Assembly: GCA_015680685.1 (NCBI GenBank)
Contig: MNCI01014668.1
Location: 61,288-125,287, forward strand
DNA: 64,000 nt
Source: Gnetum montanum
Lineage: Eukaryota; Streptophyta; Gnetopsida; Gnetales; Gnetaceae
Reading direction: 5' to 3'
The position numbers and the translations under genes were made by a program. Shown here piece after piece: positions 12,086-22,679 of the stretch. Every line of letters starts with the position of its first letter. Position 1 is the stretch's first letter. Under the pieces are notes generated by a model. The model did not search any database, had not been told where the DNA came from, and worked only from the letters and a program-made list of their open reading frames with translations.

Positions 12086-13088
12086 TGATGGGATGCAATA
12101 TCTCATGAGCTGTGATATTGCGTATGCGATATCACGGCCATCGCGATATCGCAACCCATGCGATATCGCGTACGTGATATCGCGTCGTCCCCTGTGATAT
12201 CACGTATGCGATATCGCGGTCCACCACCATATCTATAACTAAGAGGTGGCACTCCCCTTATTCATCATCCTAGGCTTAAAGTAGGAAAGCCCTGGCAGAT
12301 TGATCACCCCAGAGATAGATTATTTTCTATGTGCCCGCATTAGGAGTCCCCAAGTGAACGGATCTTTATTCGAGCAGCTTTGTACCCGAACGTAAGTTGT
12401 GTACGGCAATAAAGACGAGCTTTGTGGATAAACTTGTAGTACATGGAATAGGTTTATTACATGTTATTTATTACCTGTAGTAGCATGGTATGAGTACGAC
12501 TTGATTACGAGCATTTAAGAATGTGTATGGTTAGTCAAGGAATTTGCTACTCATCGCAATTAGTCTCTCTCACCCTTATCTCCTAGACATGAGATAAGTA
12601 CGACTTGGTTATGAGCATTCAAGGATGTGTATAGTTAGCCAAGGAATGGATGCTTATCACACTTAGGTTAGTTAAGTGCCTCAGTATGACCACTTCAAGC
12701 ACGTGCGTTACATGTGGTGATCCTAGTAATGACTAGCGTTTGGTAGCCACAGTTGCATAGTTCAAGGTGTGTACGGTAAGTGGGAATGGATGCTGATGCT
12801 AGGGACTTAGTGCATTAGTTAGAGTTAGTCTTAGTTTCTCAACCCTTTCCTCGTAGTGCAGAAGACATAAACAAAAAAGACTAAAAAAAATTATATACCT
12901 CAGAGTTGCTTAACCATACACCGTGACACATACAAGTAAGTCTGGAAGACAACGATTAATTAACCCCAAGTGTTCCAAGCGGTGTGTAGGCATTTAGTCT
13001 ATGGAGTTCAACCAGATCATGTGTGCGATGCTTGTATTCATATGGTTGACTGTAGGGATACCCACCACTTAAGCTTCTACCACTCATT
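12086..13088 (+). repeat. 3' LTR of element A with expanded palindrome array
   Basis: It starts TGATGGGATG after the polypurine tract and follows the 5' LTR throughout. The U3 array at about 12,097-12,220 holds eight GATATC-type palindromes against four in the 5' LTR, and the TATA box is mutated (TATAACTA). The right end is rearranged: ACCACT is repeated with TAAGCTTCT between the copies, then CATTG, before the tRNA sequence begins. The end at 13,088 is approximate. Confidence 0.85.
12097..12220 (+). promoter_or_regulatory. U3 palindrome array, eight copies
   Basis: Eight ten-base units follow each other, including perfect or near perfect GCGATATCGC and GTGATATCAC, with spacers such as GTAC or CAACCCAT. 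EcoRV-type GATATC cores are flanked by symmetric CpG in most units. The array is twice the size of that in the 5' LTR of the same element. Confidence 0.75.
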
Positions 13089-13098
13089 GTCTATTAGC

Positions 13099-13174
13099 GT
13101 CATTGTAGTATAGTGGTGAGTATTCCCGCTTGTCACGCGGGTGACCCCAGGTTCGATCCCCGGCAACGATTCCA
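13099..13174 (+). tRNA. tRNA-Asp(GUC) sequence with CCA, pseudogene trapped between two LTRs
   Basis: A full cloverleaf can be drawn: acceptor GTCATTG/CAACGAT (one A-C mismatch and a G-T end pair), D-arm with TAGTGGT, anticodon stem CCCGC/GCGGG with loop TTGTCAC (anticodon GTC, Asp), a one-base-longer variable region, and T-arm with GTTCGATCC. The 3' end is TCCA, so CCA is encoded; nuclear plant tRNA genes lack it. One base (A) separates CCA from the inverted LTR end TGATGAGTGG, the same spacing as between primer-binding site and LTR in elements B and D. It therefore occupies the primer-binding-site position of the inverted LTR but is the entire tRNA. It is most likely a reverse-transcribed primer, not a working gene. 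Box A and B-like sequences remain, so residual transcription cannot be excluded. Confidence 0.9.
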
Positions 13175-13175
13175 A

Positions 13176-14083
13176 TGATGAGTGGCGGGTATCCCTACAC
13201 TCAACCATATGAATATGAGCATTGCACGCACGATTCGGTCGAACTCTGCAGACTAAATTCCTACATGCCGCTTGGAACACTTGGGGTTAATTAATCGTTG
13301 TCCTCCCAGACTTACTTGTATGTGTCACGGTGCATGGTTAAGAAAGTCTGAGGTATATGATTTTTTCTGGTCTTTTCTATTTATGTCTTCTACACTATGA
13401 GGAAAGGGTTGAGAAACTAAGACTAACTCTAACTAATGCACTAAGTCCCTAGCATCAACATCCATTCCCACTTACCGTACACACCCTGAACTATGCAACT
13501 GTGGCTACCAAATGCTAGTTGTTACTGGGATCACCACACGTAATGCACGTGCTCGAAGTGGTCATGCTAAGGCACTTAAATAACCTAAGTGTGATAAGAA
13601 TCCATTCCTTGGCTAACCGTACACATCCTTGAATGCTCATAACCAAGTCGTACTTATCCCACATCTAGGACATAAGGGTGAGAGAGACTAATCGCGATGA
13701 GTAGCCAATTCCTGGACTAACCGTACACATTCGTAAATGCTCGTAATCAAGTTGTACTCATACCGTGCTACTATAGGTAATAAATAACATGTAAGAAATT
13801 ACATGTAATAAACCTATTCCATGTACTACAAGTTTATCCACAAAGCTCATCTTTATTGTCGTACATAACTTGCGTTCAGGTACAAAGCTGCTCGAATAAA
13901 GATCCGTTCACTTAGGAACTCCTAATGCGGGCACATGGAAAATAATCTATCACTGGGGTGATCAATCTGCCAGATTTTTCCTACTTTAAGCCTAGGATGA
14001 TGAATAAGGGGAGTGCTACCTCTTATTTATAGATATGGTGGCGAACTGCGATATCGCGACTCATGCGATATCACGTCCCATCA
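13176..14083 (-). repeat. Third, inverted LTR of element A
   Basis: The reverse complement starts TGATGGGACG and ends CCACTCATCA, 908 bp, and matches the 5' and 3' LTRs throughout. On the plus strand it begins right after the tRNA CCA. Its U3 lies at the far right: TATTTATA (reverse of the TATA box) at 14,024-14,031 and only two GATATC palindromes at 14,047-14,077. The duplication CTAAG follows at 14,084-14,088. Confidence 0.9.
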
Positions 14084-14088
14084 CTAAG

Positions 14089-15040
14089 GAATGTTGTTCA
14101 TGTCTAGCATCTTTATTTTGCTATCCTTTACATGCCTTTTTGGAATCCTCATGGCCTCTGCAATATTTAACATGATCCAAGTGGTAAGTAGAGGTTCATC
14201 AAGGCCATGGTGATGGTGCCTATGATGTTCTCTACTAACCCTTCTTTCATGATGGTGGGCCTCTCTGGATTGCCCACGCCTTCGATCACGATTGTCTTGA
14301 TGATCCCTTCTATTATTTTGGTCCTATAGGTCACCTCCATCATGGTCATGCCCTCTATGCCCATGATCTAAGCGAGATGAAGAAGAAGATGATGATGAAG
14401 GGGAAGAGAAAGAAGAACTTGCATTGTGTTAACGCCTACCACCCTTTCTTCAATAATCATGATCACGATCATGATCATGACCTCCATTTGTCCCCTTATC
14501 ATGACTTGCTCCTCTAGATCCATTTTTTTCATTGGATCCATTCTAACTAGAACTTGGATTATGAATTGTGGATTGCATGTTTTAGTTGAGGGCCCCTTTA
14601 CCAAAGTTAAAGAGAGGAGTATCACCAAAGGAAAAGCCCTCAAAGAAGTGTTTGCCTCCATCCAATGGACCAAGCGGAGGTGGAAAAGTGTTTGATCCCT
14701 TGCCCTTCACAACCTCATGTTGGTGCTCTAGCTGATGATTCCTTAACCTTTATGCTTTACTGGGATGATAATCCCTTGAGTTGGGATCTCACATCTCATA
14801 CTTCCTGTGAAGATGTTGAAGTCCATGTCATGCAAGCATTAGTTAGAGCATAGCTGGAACATATCGCTCTAGTGGCAACACAATGTTGCCTTCCATGTTG
14901 CACCATTGTAGCATTTCATCTTGATGTAAGATGAAGGTGAAGTCTGATACATACTCATTAGGATGAGCATATACCACCTGATATTGTTGAGGCACCTAGT
15001 CTACCTTGGGTAGAGATAGACTCCTATGAGAAGAAGACAT
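14089..15040 (-). pseudogene. gag of element D, N-terminal part (broken)
   Basis: On the minus strand the frame can be started at ATG 15,040-15,038 (MSSSHRS). It includes a block matching element A's N-terminal gag (YAHPNEYVSDFTFILHQDE), a linker rich in Asp/Arg/His and Ser, and the start of the capsid (AMRIPKRHVKDSKIKMLDM). It ends at the CTAAG duplication where element A is inserted and continues at 5,937. Stops and possible frameshifts are present. Confidence 0.75.
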
Positions 15041-15186
15041 TTTATGTTAATGAATCTATATGCAGTATATGGTTAAGATTTAATTTAGTTGTAATAATAA
15101 ATTTTTTTGTAAGATTTGACTCTTAGGGTTTGAACAATGAGGCTACTAAGTTTCACTAAGTTTAGATAGTGCATGTAGAACCAAAG

Positions 15187-15204
15187 TCCCTGGCAACGAC
15201 ACCA
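15187..15204 (-). promoter_or_regulatory. Primer-binding site of element D (tRNA-Asp)
   Basis: The plus strand reads TCCCTGGCAACGACACCA, ending in CCA one base before the LTR. Its complement matches the tRNA-Asp 3' end with a few transitions. This orients the element to the left. Confidence 0.75.
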
Positions 15205-15205
15205 A

Positions 15206-16074
15206 TGATGAGCAGCGAGGTACCCCTACATCCAACCATAAGAATCATAGGTGTTCACATGTTATTCAGTTGAATTCTATAGACTTTAATTACCAAGTAC
15301 ACTAGAGCTAAAGGGTGAGTTCGTGTTGTCTGTTCTTTGTCTTCCTAGTCTCACTTGTGAAATGCAAGTGTATGGTTAAGTGTGACTAAGGCATAAGATT
15401 TTTATTATTTTGTGTTTTATCAATTTGATCGCCTAAAATAAAAGTAAAAGTGAGAGTACTTAAAGGCTAAGTAAACTATTGTGTAATCTATCCTAACACA
15501 AGTAACTATCCTCACTTCCCAGACACATACTAAACTTCACGTAAACACTGTTGGGTTGTCAAATGCTAACCATTTCTGAGTTACCAAGTGTCACACATAT
15601 GTTTGAGGGGTCGTGATTGTGTATTCAAATTAGTTGTTTAATTAATCAAAATTAATTGCTAAATGAATAACATTAATGTCAGCTGCATGAAATAATGATA
15701 TGTAAATGCATAAAGAAAGAAAGTCTCAAGTTCTACAAGGATGAATCAAAGAGCTCATCTTTATTGCCAACACAATGGTATGTTCAGGTACATCAATGCT
15801 TGAATAGAGATCCAATCACACTTGGACCCCCTGCTATGGGCACTTAAAAAATATTTCAACTCTCAAATGAAAAAATTGCAAGAATTTTGCTAGTTGACTT
15901 TAAAAAAACTACTTCAAATCATGTGCCCAAGGGTTGTATTTATAGGCCCAAGAGTATCTTGTGATATCACATGCTCAATATTGCATCTTGGGCCACGATA
16001 TCGCATACTCGATATTGTGTACCCAATATCATAGCCACTCCGATATTGAAGCTTATGAAAAACACAATTCATCA
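15206..16074 (-). repeat. 5' LTR of element D
   Basis: The plus strand begins TGATGAGCAGCGAGG and ends CACAATTCATCA, 869 bp. On the minus strand U3 is at the right end, with palindromes at 15,957-16,050 and the TATA box (TATTTATA on plus) at 15,937-15,944. The flank after it is CCTAT, but the matching duplication was not found because the left end of D is missing. Confidence 0.85.
15937..16050 (-). promoter_or_regulatory. U3 palindrome array and TATA box of element D
   Basis: About six GATATC/AATATC-type ten-base units (GTGATATCAC, ACGATATCGC and decayed forms) lie upstream, in the minus direction, of TATAAATA. The arrangement is the same as in elements A, B and C. Confidence 0.7.
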
Positions 16075-19000
16075 CCTATGATGGCCAAAAATGTTAAATT
16101 TTTTAGTCCAAATAATTCAAGTATTAGACATGATTTCAACCTAGTTTATGGCCTAGTAAGCCATAGTTTAAGATGTCATCTAATTATTAGCTATCTAAAG
16201 GACCAATCTAACATCACCATTAGGTTCCAAGGGTTATAAATATTAGAAATGATTATTCCTATGTTACAAAGGAATATCAATTGTCTAATTTATGCTAAAT
16301 TAAACCACCCTGACTCTTGAGATGTAGCTTTGATGAAATGATTAAAAACTAGATTTTGGAGCTCTTCAAAATAGATCTAACTTTGACATTATGTCCAAGA
16401 GATTAAAATCTATAGGAAAAAATTTTTTATTCTCTAAAAGAACATCTAGGATTAAATTTTATGAATTTTAAATTTCAAAATCTTGGACATGAATTTTGAG
16501 ACTTGTTAAGAGCCTCTTAAGAGGTCATCCATCTTAGTACTAGTTTAGGATGACCATGCATAATTATGAAATTTTTATCTTAGGTGATACCATACCATCA
16601 AATTAATCAATTGGTTAAATTTGAATGTGTCAAAACATTTAAATTTCTCAATCTATTCATCAAATTCAAAAATCAATTTTTTTCATCAATTAATAAACTT
16701 TTTGAATTTTTTCATCAATTGATGAAACTTTTCCCAACATTGTAGACTCTATGAAGGTTAAAAGAAATAGTATTAGTGGATGTCATTAAGTTTAGGAGTG
16801 ATTTCATTATAGTATTAATGAATACCACCTCTATTCAAACAAGTAGCAAGCCATAAAACATAGTGAATAAGAACATGTACTATGTGGTAGATGAATTAAT
16901 AGTATTGAGGACATAGGAAGTGATTATCTAAAGGCTAAGGACATAGTATGCAAGAAGACATATGGTGTAGAAGAAAAGGTGATGAATGAAAGAATGTTTG
17001 ATGATTATAACAACAAAAAATTTTGGAATTGTAAAAATTAAAAATCTTAATGTGAAATAGTTTAACTCTAAGATTCACAAGCCTTGAAAGGATCTTGAGC
17101 ACCTTAAATGGTCTTTTTGATTACTTAAGAACTTAAATAGTTAGTTACCACATGACACAAAATAACAAAAACTACAATGTAGGACCTAAGAAGCAGAAAC
17201 AAGAGATGAAAGAAATATGCAAGAATATGGAAAACAAAACAATGCAAAGCTTTAAATTAATTTATGTAAAATTTTTCAAGTAAATAGGTTCATAGAATAT
17301 AGATTGGTGTACCTTAATAGCCTAGAAATACAGGTAGTATTCTTTAAAGTCTAATGTAGGATGCAGGGTGTATTTTGCACTTGAACTACACTTGTCTTAT
17401 ATCTGATCTATACCACAACCACTACTATTATGGAATCTACTTTGAAAAGGCTATAAAAATGGCTAAAACATGCTCTATTCTATCACTAAAAAGTTTCTAT
17501 TGTTGCACATGATCTCTTTGCAAAATTTCCTTGAGATTTTTGCCAAAGATCCCTAAAATGGTGTAGAATCTTGAATAAATAAGCTTGGAATTTCCTAACT
17601 CTCTTATAATTTGATTCTAGAAAATTTCTAAACATCATCTAAAACATTTTTTATATTTTTTATGGTCTAGATGTACGATGCATGAACCATTATCACTTTT
17701 GAATTTTTGGGCCTCAAACACTAGCATTCTGGGCACTTTTTACAATCCAAAATTGTAGCGTATGGGCCACCAGCTTTTTGGATTTTGTAGCCAAATTTGG
17801 TAGCATATTTGACAATTTAGCCTTCATATGTTGGCATAAATGAAATTCATAATGTGTGGGTTTTATATTTCACTTTACATATTAAAAATGATCTAATAGT
17901 TTACCAAAACAATGCCACAGGTAGGATTTTTGATGGGGAAACAAGGCAATTTTTCCTACTCTTGAATTCCTATCAAATTACAATGTCGATTGTAGCCACC
18001 AATCTCTTTGTTTATCACATAAATTTCCTTGAGGTTTTCTACTAGTCCCTTTTTGTTGATGTTTTTAGGATTGACCTAAGAGATATCAACAAAGAATGTG
18101 AAACATCATCACAAGCTCACCAATGCTCCCTTTACACATTTGATTCTATAGTTACCAAATCATGCCAAGGAGTACTCATAATAGTGAAATAAGGTCATGA
18201 TGAAATGTCAAGAATTTGGGGTAAGATGATGGTTACATTAGCTATTTTAATGATCACATGGACTAACAAAGAATTTCAAATGTATTGACATCATGGTTAT
18301 TGCATAACAGTGGCATATTTGTTGAATAAGAAAGTCTTCATACTTTGTGCTAGAATTGTTAGTTATTCAATGATGTTTGGAGGAACCAACACATTGTTTT
18401 TGGAATTATTTGACCACTTGGATCTCTCTATTTCTTCAAGAGCCATTAATCTACTTATCTTCATGCTACATTGGTCTCTTGGCTTTCTTGGTTTTTTCTA
18501 TCTCATTTTTTTTTTTTTGTATATGAGCGAAACCTTTGTTAGGCTTCATTAACAAGGTTAAACTTTCATTTTCTCAATAAATTAGATGTGTTACATTTAA
18601 TAATCTTGATTGGAAAATCATGTTAAATGAGATGTCACATGGTGATGATGCATGGCTGTCAAAAATAGGTTTTCGTTATTAGCAAGGTAAGGAAGTCTAA
18701 AGTTTGGCTATATGGTCATGGCTCAAAAGGGGTAATAGAGGTAATGCGGGGTAAGAATTGTTGACAAGACTGAACAAGTTAACCAACTCTCTTATATTGA
18801 GATTACATAGTGACTCACCCTTGTGAGGAATCACATTCCTTCAATGACTCCAAGCTCATCCTGCAAGCATAACTCTAAAAGGATAATCAAACAAGTCAAA
18901 GAATGCATGCATTTACAAAAGATTACATGAAAATCAGTGATAACAAGTAGATATAGGCCATCATTAGTTTCAACTAGTAGAACATAAGAACCCTGTTTCT

Positions 19001-19189
19001 TTCTATACAAATTCATACAAAGTTTTCATTCTTTTGAGATGCCAAAAGAGATAAGAGGTTATGTAGGCTTTCTTGTTATAAGCTACTCGAGTCATCAATG
19101 TCAATCATTCATCCAAACCTATAAATAGAGTCAAACAAAGACCAAAAGCAAATAGGTCAATGTTAGATATAATAATATTTGAGATAGGA
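16075..19189. other. AT-rich sequence, nothing recognised
   Basis: No gene, RNA or clear repeat was recognised. Short frames at 17,854 and 18,310 on the plus strand contain hydrophobic residues only from T-rich sequence and match nothing I know. The right part lies downstream of the integrase remnant (minus direction) and may be 3' sequence of that element. Confidence 0.5.
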
Positions 19190-22100
19190 ATTGTTGATCA
19201 CTTTGGTCAATTCATTCTCATTCATGTTTGCCTAGTCTAAATGCTCCATTGTCATAAGCTTTGATGACCAAGAAAGGTCCTTCCCAATTGGCAAAGAATT
19301 TGTTCACATGTTTGAGAATGACCTTAAGGACAAGGTCTTCTTCCTTGACTTTTCACTTATTTAGATTATGATGTTGTTGTTGTTTCTACTTCTCTTGATA
19401 CCATTTTGTGCTAGTAAGCATTTGTATTTATTGTTCCTCCACCAAATCAAAGTTAATGGTATGTAACTTCTTATTTTACTTATCATTGATAAAGTAAGAT
19501 AGACCTATCCCTAAGGATGGAACTTACAATTCAAGAGGCAAAACAACTTCAAATTCATAAACTAGGCTATACAAGATGGCACGGATTACAATTCTAAAGG
19601 TTGTTCTTTAAGATCAAAGTGTATAGAATAGTTGTTCATGCAAGTTGTGTTTGCCATTGATTAGCATTTTCTTGAGGAGGTTTATGATGATCTTGTTATA
19701 GATTTAGCTTGGTCATTGTCTTGTGAATAGTAGAGTGATGAAAAGGAATGTTTAATGTTTAACTATCGACAAAGGGTTTGCATCTCTTGAATACTAAATT
19801 ATGGTCTATTGTATATGATAAGGGATAAAGGTAGGCCAAAATGGAATACTATGTTATCTAAGATAAATTCACAGAATTTTTGTATTATTGTTTTCCTTAA
19901 AAGGATAGCTTCCACCCACTTTGTGAAATACTCAGTTGTGGTGATGAAGAAGCTATGTCCTATAGAAGAATTAGCAGTTATAGGTCTAATTATATTAATT
20001 TTCCATCATTCAAATGACGAATGTGATCTAAGTAGTGTGTAACTTAGTTAGTGGCATGTGTATTAGGTTGTTGTACTATTAATAGATGTCACAAGTTTTA
20101 ACCTTCTGCAGGCAATCACTTTCTCTATAAAACCAATAGTATCCTAAGCATCTAACCTTTTCAGTCATGGCTCTAGGTCCTATATGTCCTTTACATATGC
20201 CCTCGTGTACCTATTCAAGGATCGTATGGGCTTCTAACTTACTCACACATACTAACAATACATCATCATAGGACCTTCAACATAATGTATTATTAGCTAC
20301 AATGATGTATTGCTTTGATCATTTAAGTATAGCATCCTTTTGATAGGCAATTAGGTTTTTTCAAGGTTCATCATGCATTAGGTAAAACTTGATGTCATCA
20401 TACCACTCCTTTTAAGGAACATTGTCAATGATGGCTATAGAGGTACCTTCAATATTCTACTTAATGGAAAGAGCACAATTCTCCATCAAGGAAGGCAACT
20501 TGCTAAACATATTAGGCATTACTCTTAGGGCCAAGGTGGCAATGGCATCAGCTAAGGTGTTCTCAACTTAGGGAGTTTGTCAAATATTAACATCTATAAA
20601 CTATAACAAGTGTGTTTTTGCTAGGTCATGATAATATTTTAAATGTTTAGCTTTTCATATGTATACTTTGGTTACTTGGTTAACTGCTAGTTGCAAATCA
20701 TATTTTATCATTAAAAATTTAATTTCATGATTACAAGCCATTAATAGCCCTTTGATTACCCTTCATATTCTGCTACATTAGTACATGGGAATTGGAAATG
20801 ATAATTGAAAGTTTAGATCTCACCAAAGGGTAATGTTATGATGATAGCAAAACTTGCTCCATGAATAGTTGAACCTCTATCAAAATGCATGATGGCCTCA
20901 TATCCCTTAAGTACCTTGTTGATAATGTTTACATGTTCATCATGAAATTTAGGATCTATGGTTGCATTAGGCTCAACTGAGAAATGGTGAATTTTGCAAC
21001 TATCACTTAACCTTTTGTTAAGGCTTAGAAGATGTAATGTAGGTCAAACTTAGCTAGTATGGCCTTCCATTAGGATATACTTCTACTCTCATAAATGTTG
21101 GTCATGATGGCTCTTATTACATCTTCCTTGCATATGATGTTGACTCAACTCCTAAAGAGATAGTATCTTCATTTCTTCAAAGAGAAGACTAGGACTAGGT
21201 AGTTCTTCTCAACCTCAATGTATAAAATCTCATAAGCTACCAATGTATAGAACAAGTAGTAAATAGGTAATTCTAGTCCATCATCTCATTTTTGAAAGAG
21301 AAAAGATGCATGCATATTTCAAAGATTACAAGGTAGATACATGGTAACTAGATCAACTCTTACTTGATATTATTAAAGGTTTCTTGGCATTGGTGAGTTT
21401 ACTCATAGTGAACTCCCTTTATGAGCAAGTGTTGCATGGGTTGTAGCTTATTAGTGAGTCTTGAGATGAATATACAAATAAATTACAATCTATCTCGTAA
21501 AGTTCATAGTTCCTTAAGGTTTTTGAGTATTGAAAAATTGGTTATGACCTTAACCTTATCATGATTGACTCACATCCTTATCTTAAATACTATATAACCA
21601 AGCATCTTACCAATCTTAACACTAAATACATACTTCTTAGGATTAAGTCTAAGTTCATATTTAAGACACTATTAAAGTACTCGTTCTAGATCATGTGCAT
21701 GGTCACTAGCTATTTTGGACTTGATGGTTATATCATCAACATAATCTTTAAGCAAGCCTACCATGTAGTCACTAAAGATGTAAGTCATGGCTCATTGATA
21801 GGTTGTCCCTACGTATTTCAAACTGAATGTCATCATTATGTAATAGAAAGTTCCCCAAGGGGTTATGAAGGTTGTAAACCACTAATGCTCTGGGTTGATC
21901 CTAACTTGGTTGTATTCTAAGAACCCATCCATGAAGGATAACAAGGCATGACTAGCCCTAGTATTAATAACTTGATTAATACTAAGCAAAGAAAAATCAT
22001 CTTTAATAGTTGTCTTGTTGAGGTCATGAAAATTAATAAAGGTATTAATACTCCCGTTTTCTTAGGGACTACCACTATGTTAGATACCCAATCTATATAG

Positions 22101-22460
22101 TTGATAGCTCAAATGAAACTACGTTGGTAAAGCTTCTTGATCTCATCATAGACTACTAGGGCTAGGTCTGGTCTAATCTTACATAGCTTTCTTTAACAAG
22201 CTTGATGCTAGAAGTCAAGTATGATCTTATGTTGCACTAAAAGTAGGTCTAATCCTGGCATATCTTCATATGACCAAGCAAAGATGTTAATGTTATCTTA
22301 GAGAGCTTTGGTGATGTCTTGGATCAACTAGGGTTCTAGTGAGGAACTTAATTTTAGTATTTTCTCCTCCCCTTTGTGGGTTGTAACAAGGACTTCAACA
22401 AGAGAATCCTTTGTAATGTCTTCAGCCTTTAAATTAAGAGTTTTGACTATGTACTCGGGC
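19190..22460 (-). pseudogene. Ty3/gypsy pol remnant: reverse transcriptase, RNase H, integrase
   Basis: Read on the minus strand with many stops and frameshifts. At about 22,060-21,690 are reverse-transcriptase blocks with FMDGFLEYNQVRINPE, TTFITPWGTF and the catalytic YVDD. RNase H follows at about 20,950-20,720 (FDRGSTIHGASFAI, CTNVAEYE). The integrase zinc-binding and core regions lie at about 20,250-19,800, with YFTKWVEAI at about 19,920. The integrase C-terminal end at about 19,370-19,190 has FANWEGPFLVIKAY. The order RT-RNH-INT is diagnostic of Ty3/gypsy (Metaviridae). It encoded the replication and integration enzymes of a plant LTR retrotransposon and is far too decayed to work. Its LTRs were not identified. 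It is the only pol in the window, but it is not part of A, B, C or D. Confidence 0.85.
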
Positions 22461-22679
22461 CACTCTAGGAACTTCTCTATTGAAGCTATATGATCGAACC
22501 TACTCCTTGCTTCAAGATCTAGGCATTCAAGGTCAATTAATTATTCCACATTACCATCATGTCCACTTAGGTTCAAGGATAGGTCAAATTGTATCCATGT
22601 ATTCATGATTTGATCTTGCATGTTAATAAAGGCATATTAATTAGCATGTGTAATTCATATTTTTCAAAAAATATTAACA

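Larger units (their letters stand above)
5943..14083 (+). mobile_element. Element A: three-LTR Ty3/gypsy-type element with embedded tRNA-Asp
   Basis: Order on the plus strand: 5' LTR (5,943-6,883), primer-binding site, gag-protease pseudogene, non-coding stretch, polypurine tract, 3' LTR (12,086 to about 13,088), tRNA-Asp sequence (13,099-13,174), and a third LTR in inverted orientation (13,176-14,083). The 5-bp duplications CTAAG at 5,938-5,942 and 14,084-14,088 flank the whole unit, so all three LTRs arrived together. Both outer ends are U3 ends (TGATGGGA and its complement), giving ~0.9 kb terminal inverted repeats. No reverse transcriptase or integrase is present, though an assembly gap (10,070-10,324) hides part of the interior. 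Confidence 0.88.
4981..16074 (-). mobile_element. Element D: truncated Ty3/gypsy-type LTR element, host of nested element A
   Basis: The 5' LTR is at 15,206-16,074, the primer-binding site at its left edge, and gag runs leftward on the minus strand (15,040-14,089, then 5,937 to about 5,000). The 8.1 kb element A sits inside gag at 5,943-14,083. The 3' part and the 3' LTR were not found to the left, so D is truncated near 4,980. LTR ends, tRNA-Asp primer site, U3 palindromes and gag sequence all place D in the same superfamily as A, B and C. Confidence 0.8.

Noticed and set aside
13099-13174. A working nuclear tRNA-Asp gene, or a tRNA-derived SINE
   Set aside because: The encoded CCA, the exact one-base spacing to an LTR end, and acceptor and T-stem mismatches argue against a working gene. 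No SINE body follows; an LTR does.
5943-14083. A DNA transposon with ~0.9 kb terminal inverted repeats
   Set aside because: The inverted repeats are complete LTRs with TATA box and tRNA-Asp site, and the interior is gag-protease with a polypurine tract, so it is a retrotransposon.
19190-22460. This pol remnant as the pol of elements A, B, C or D
   Set aside because: It lies outside their LTR boundaries, and no tRNA-Asp site or TGATGA-type LTR is linked to it here.
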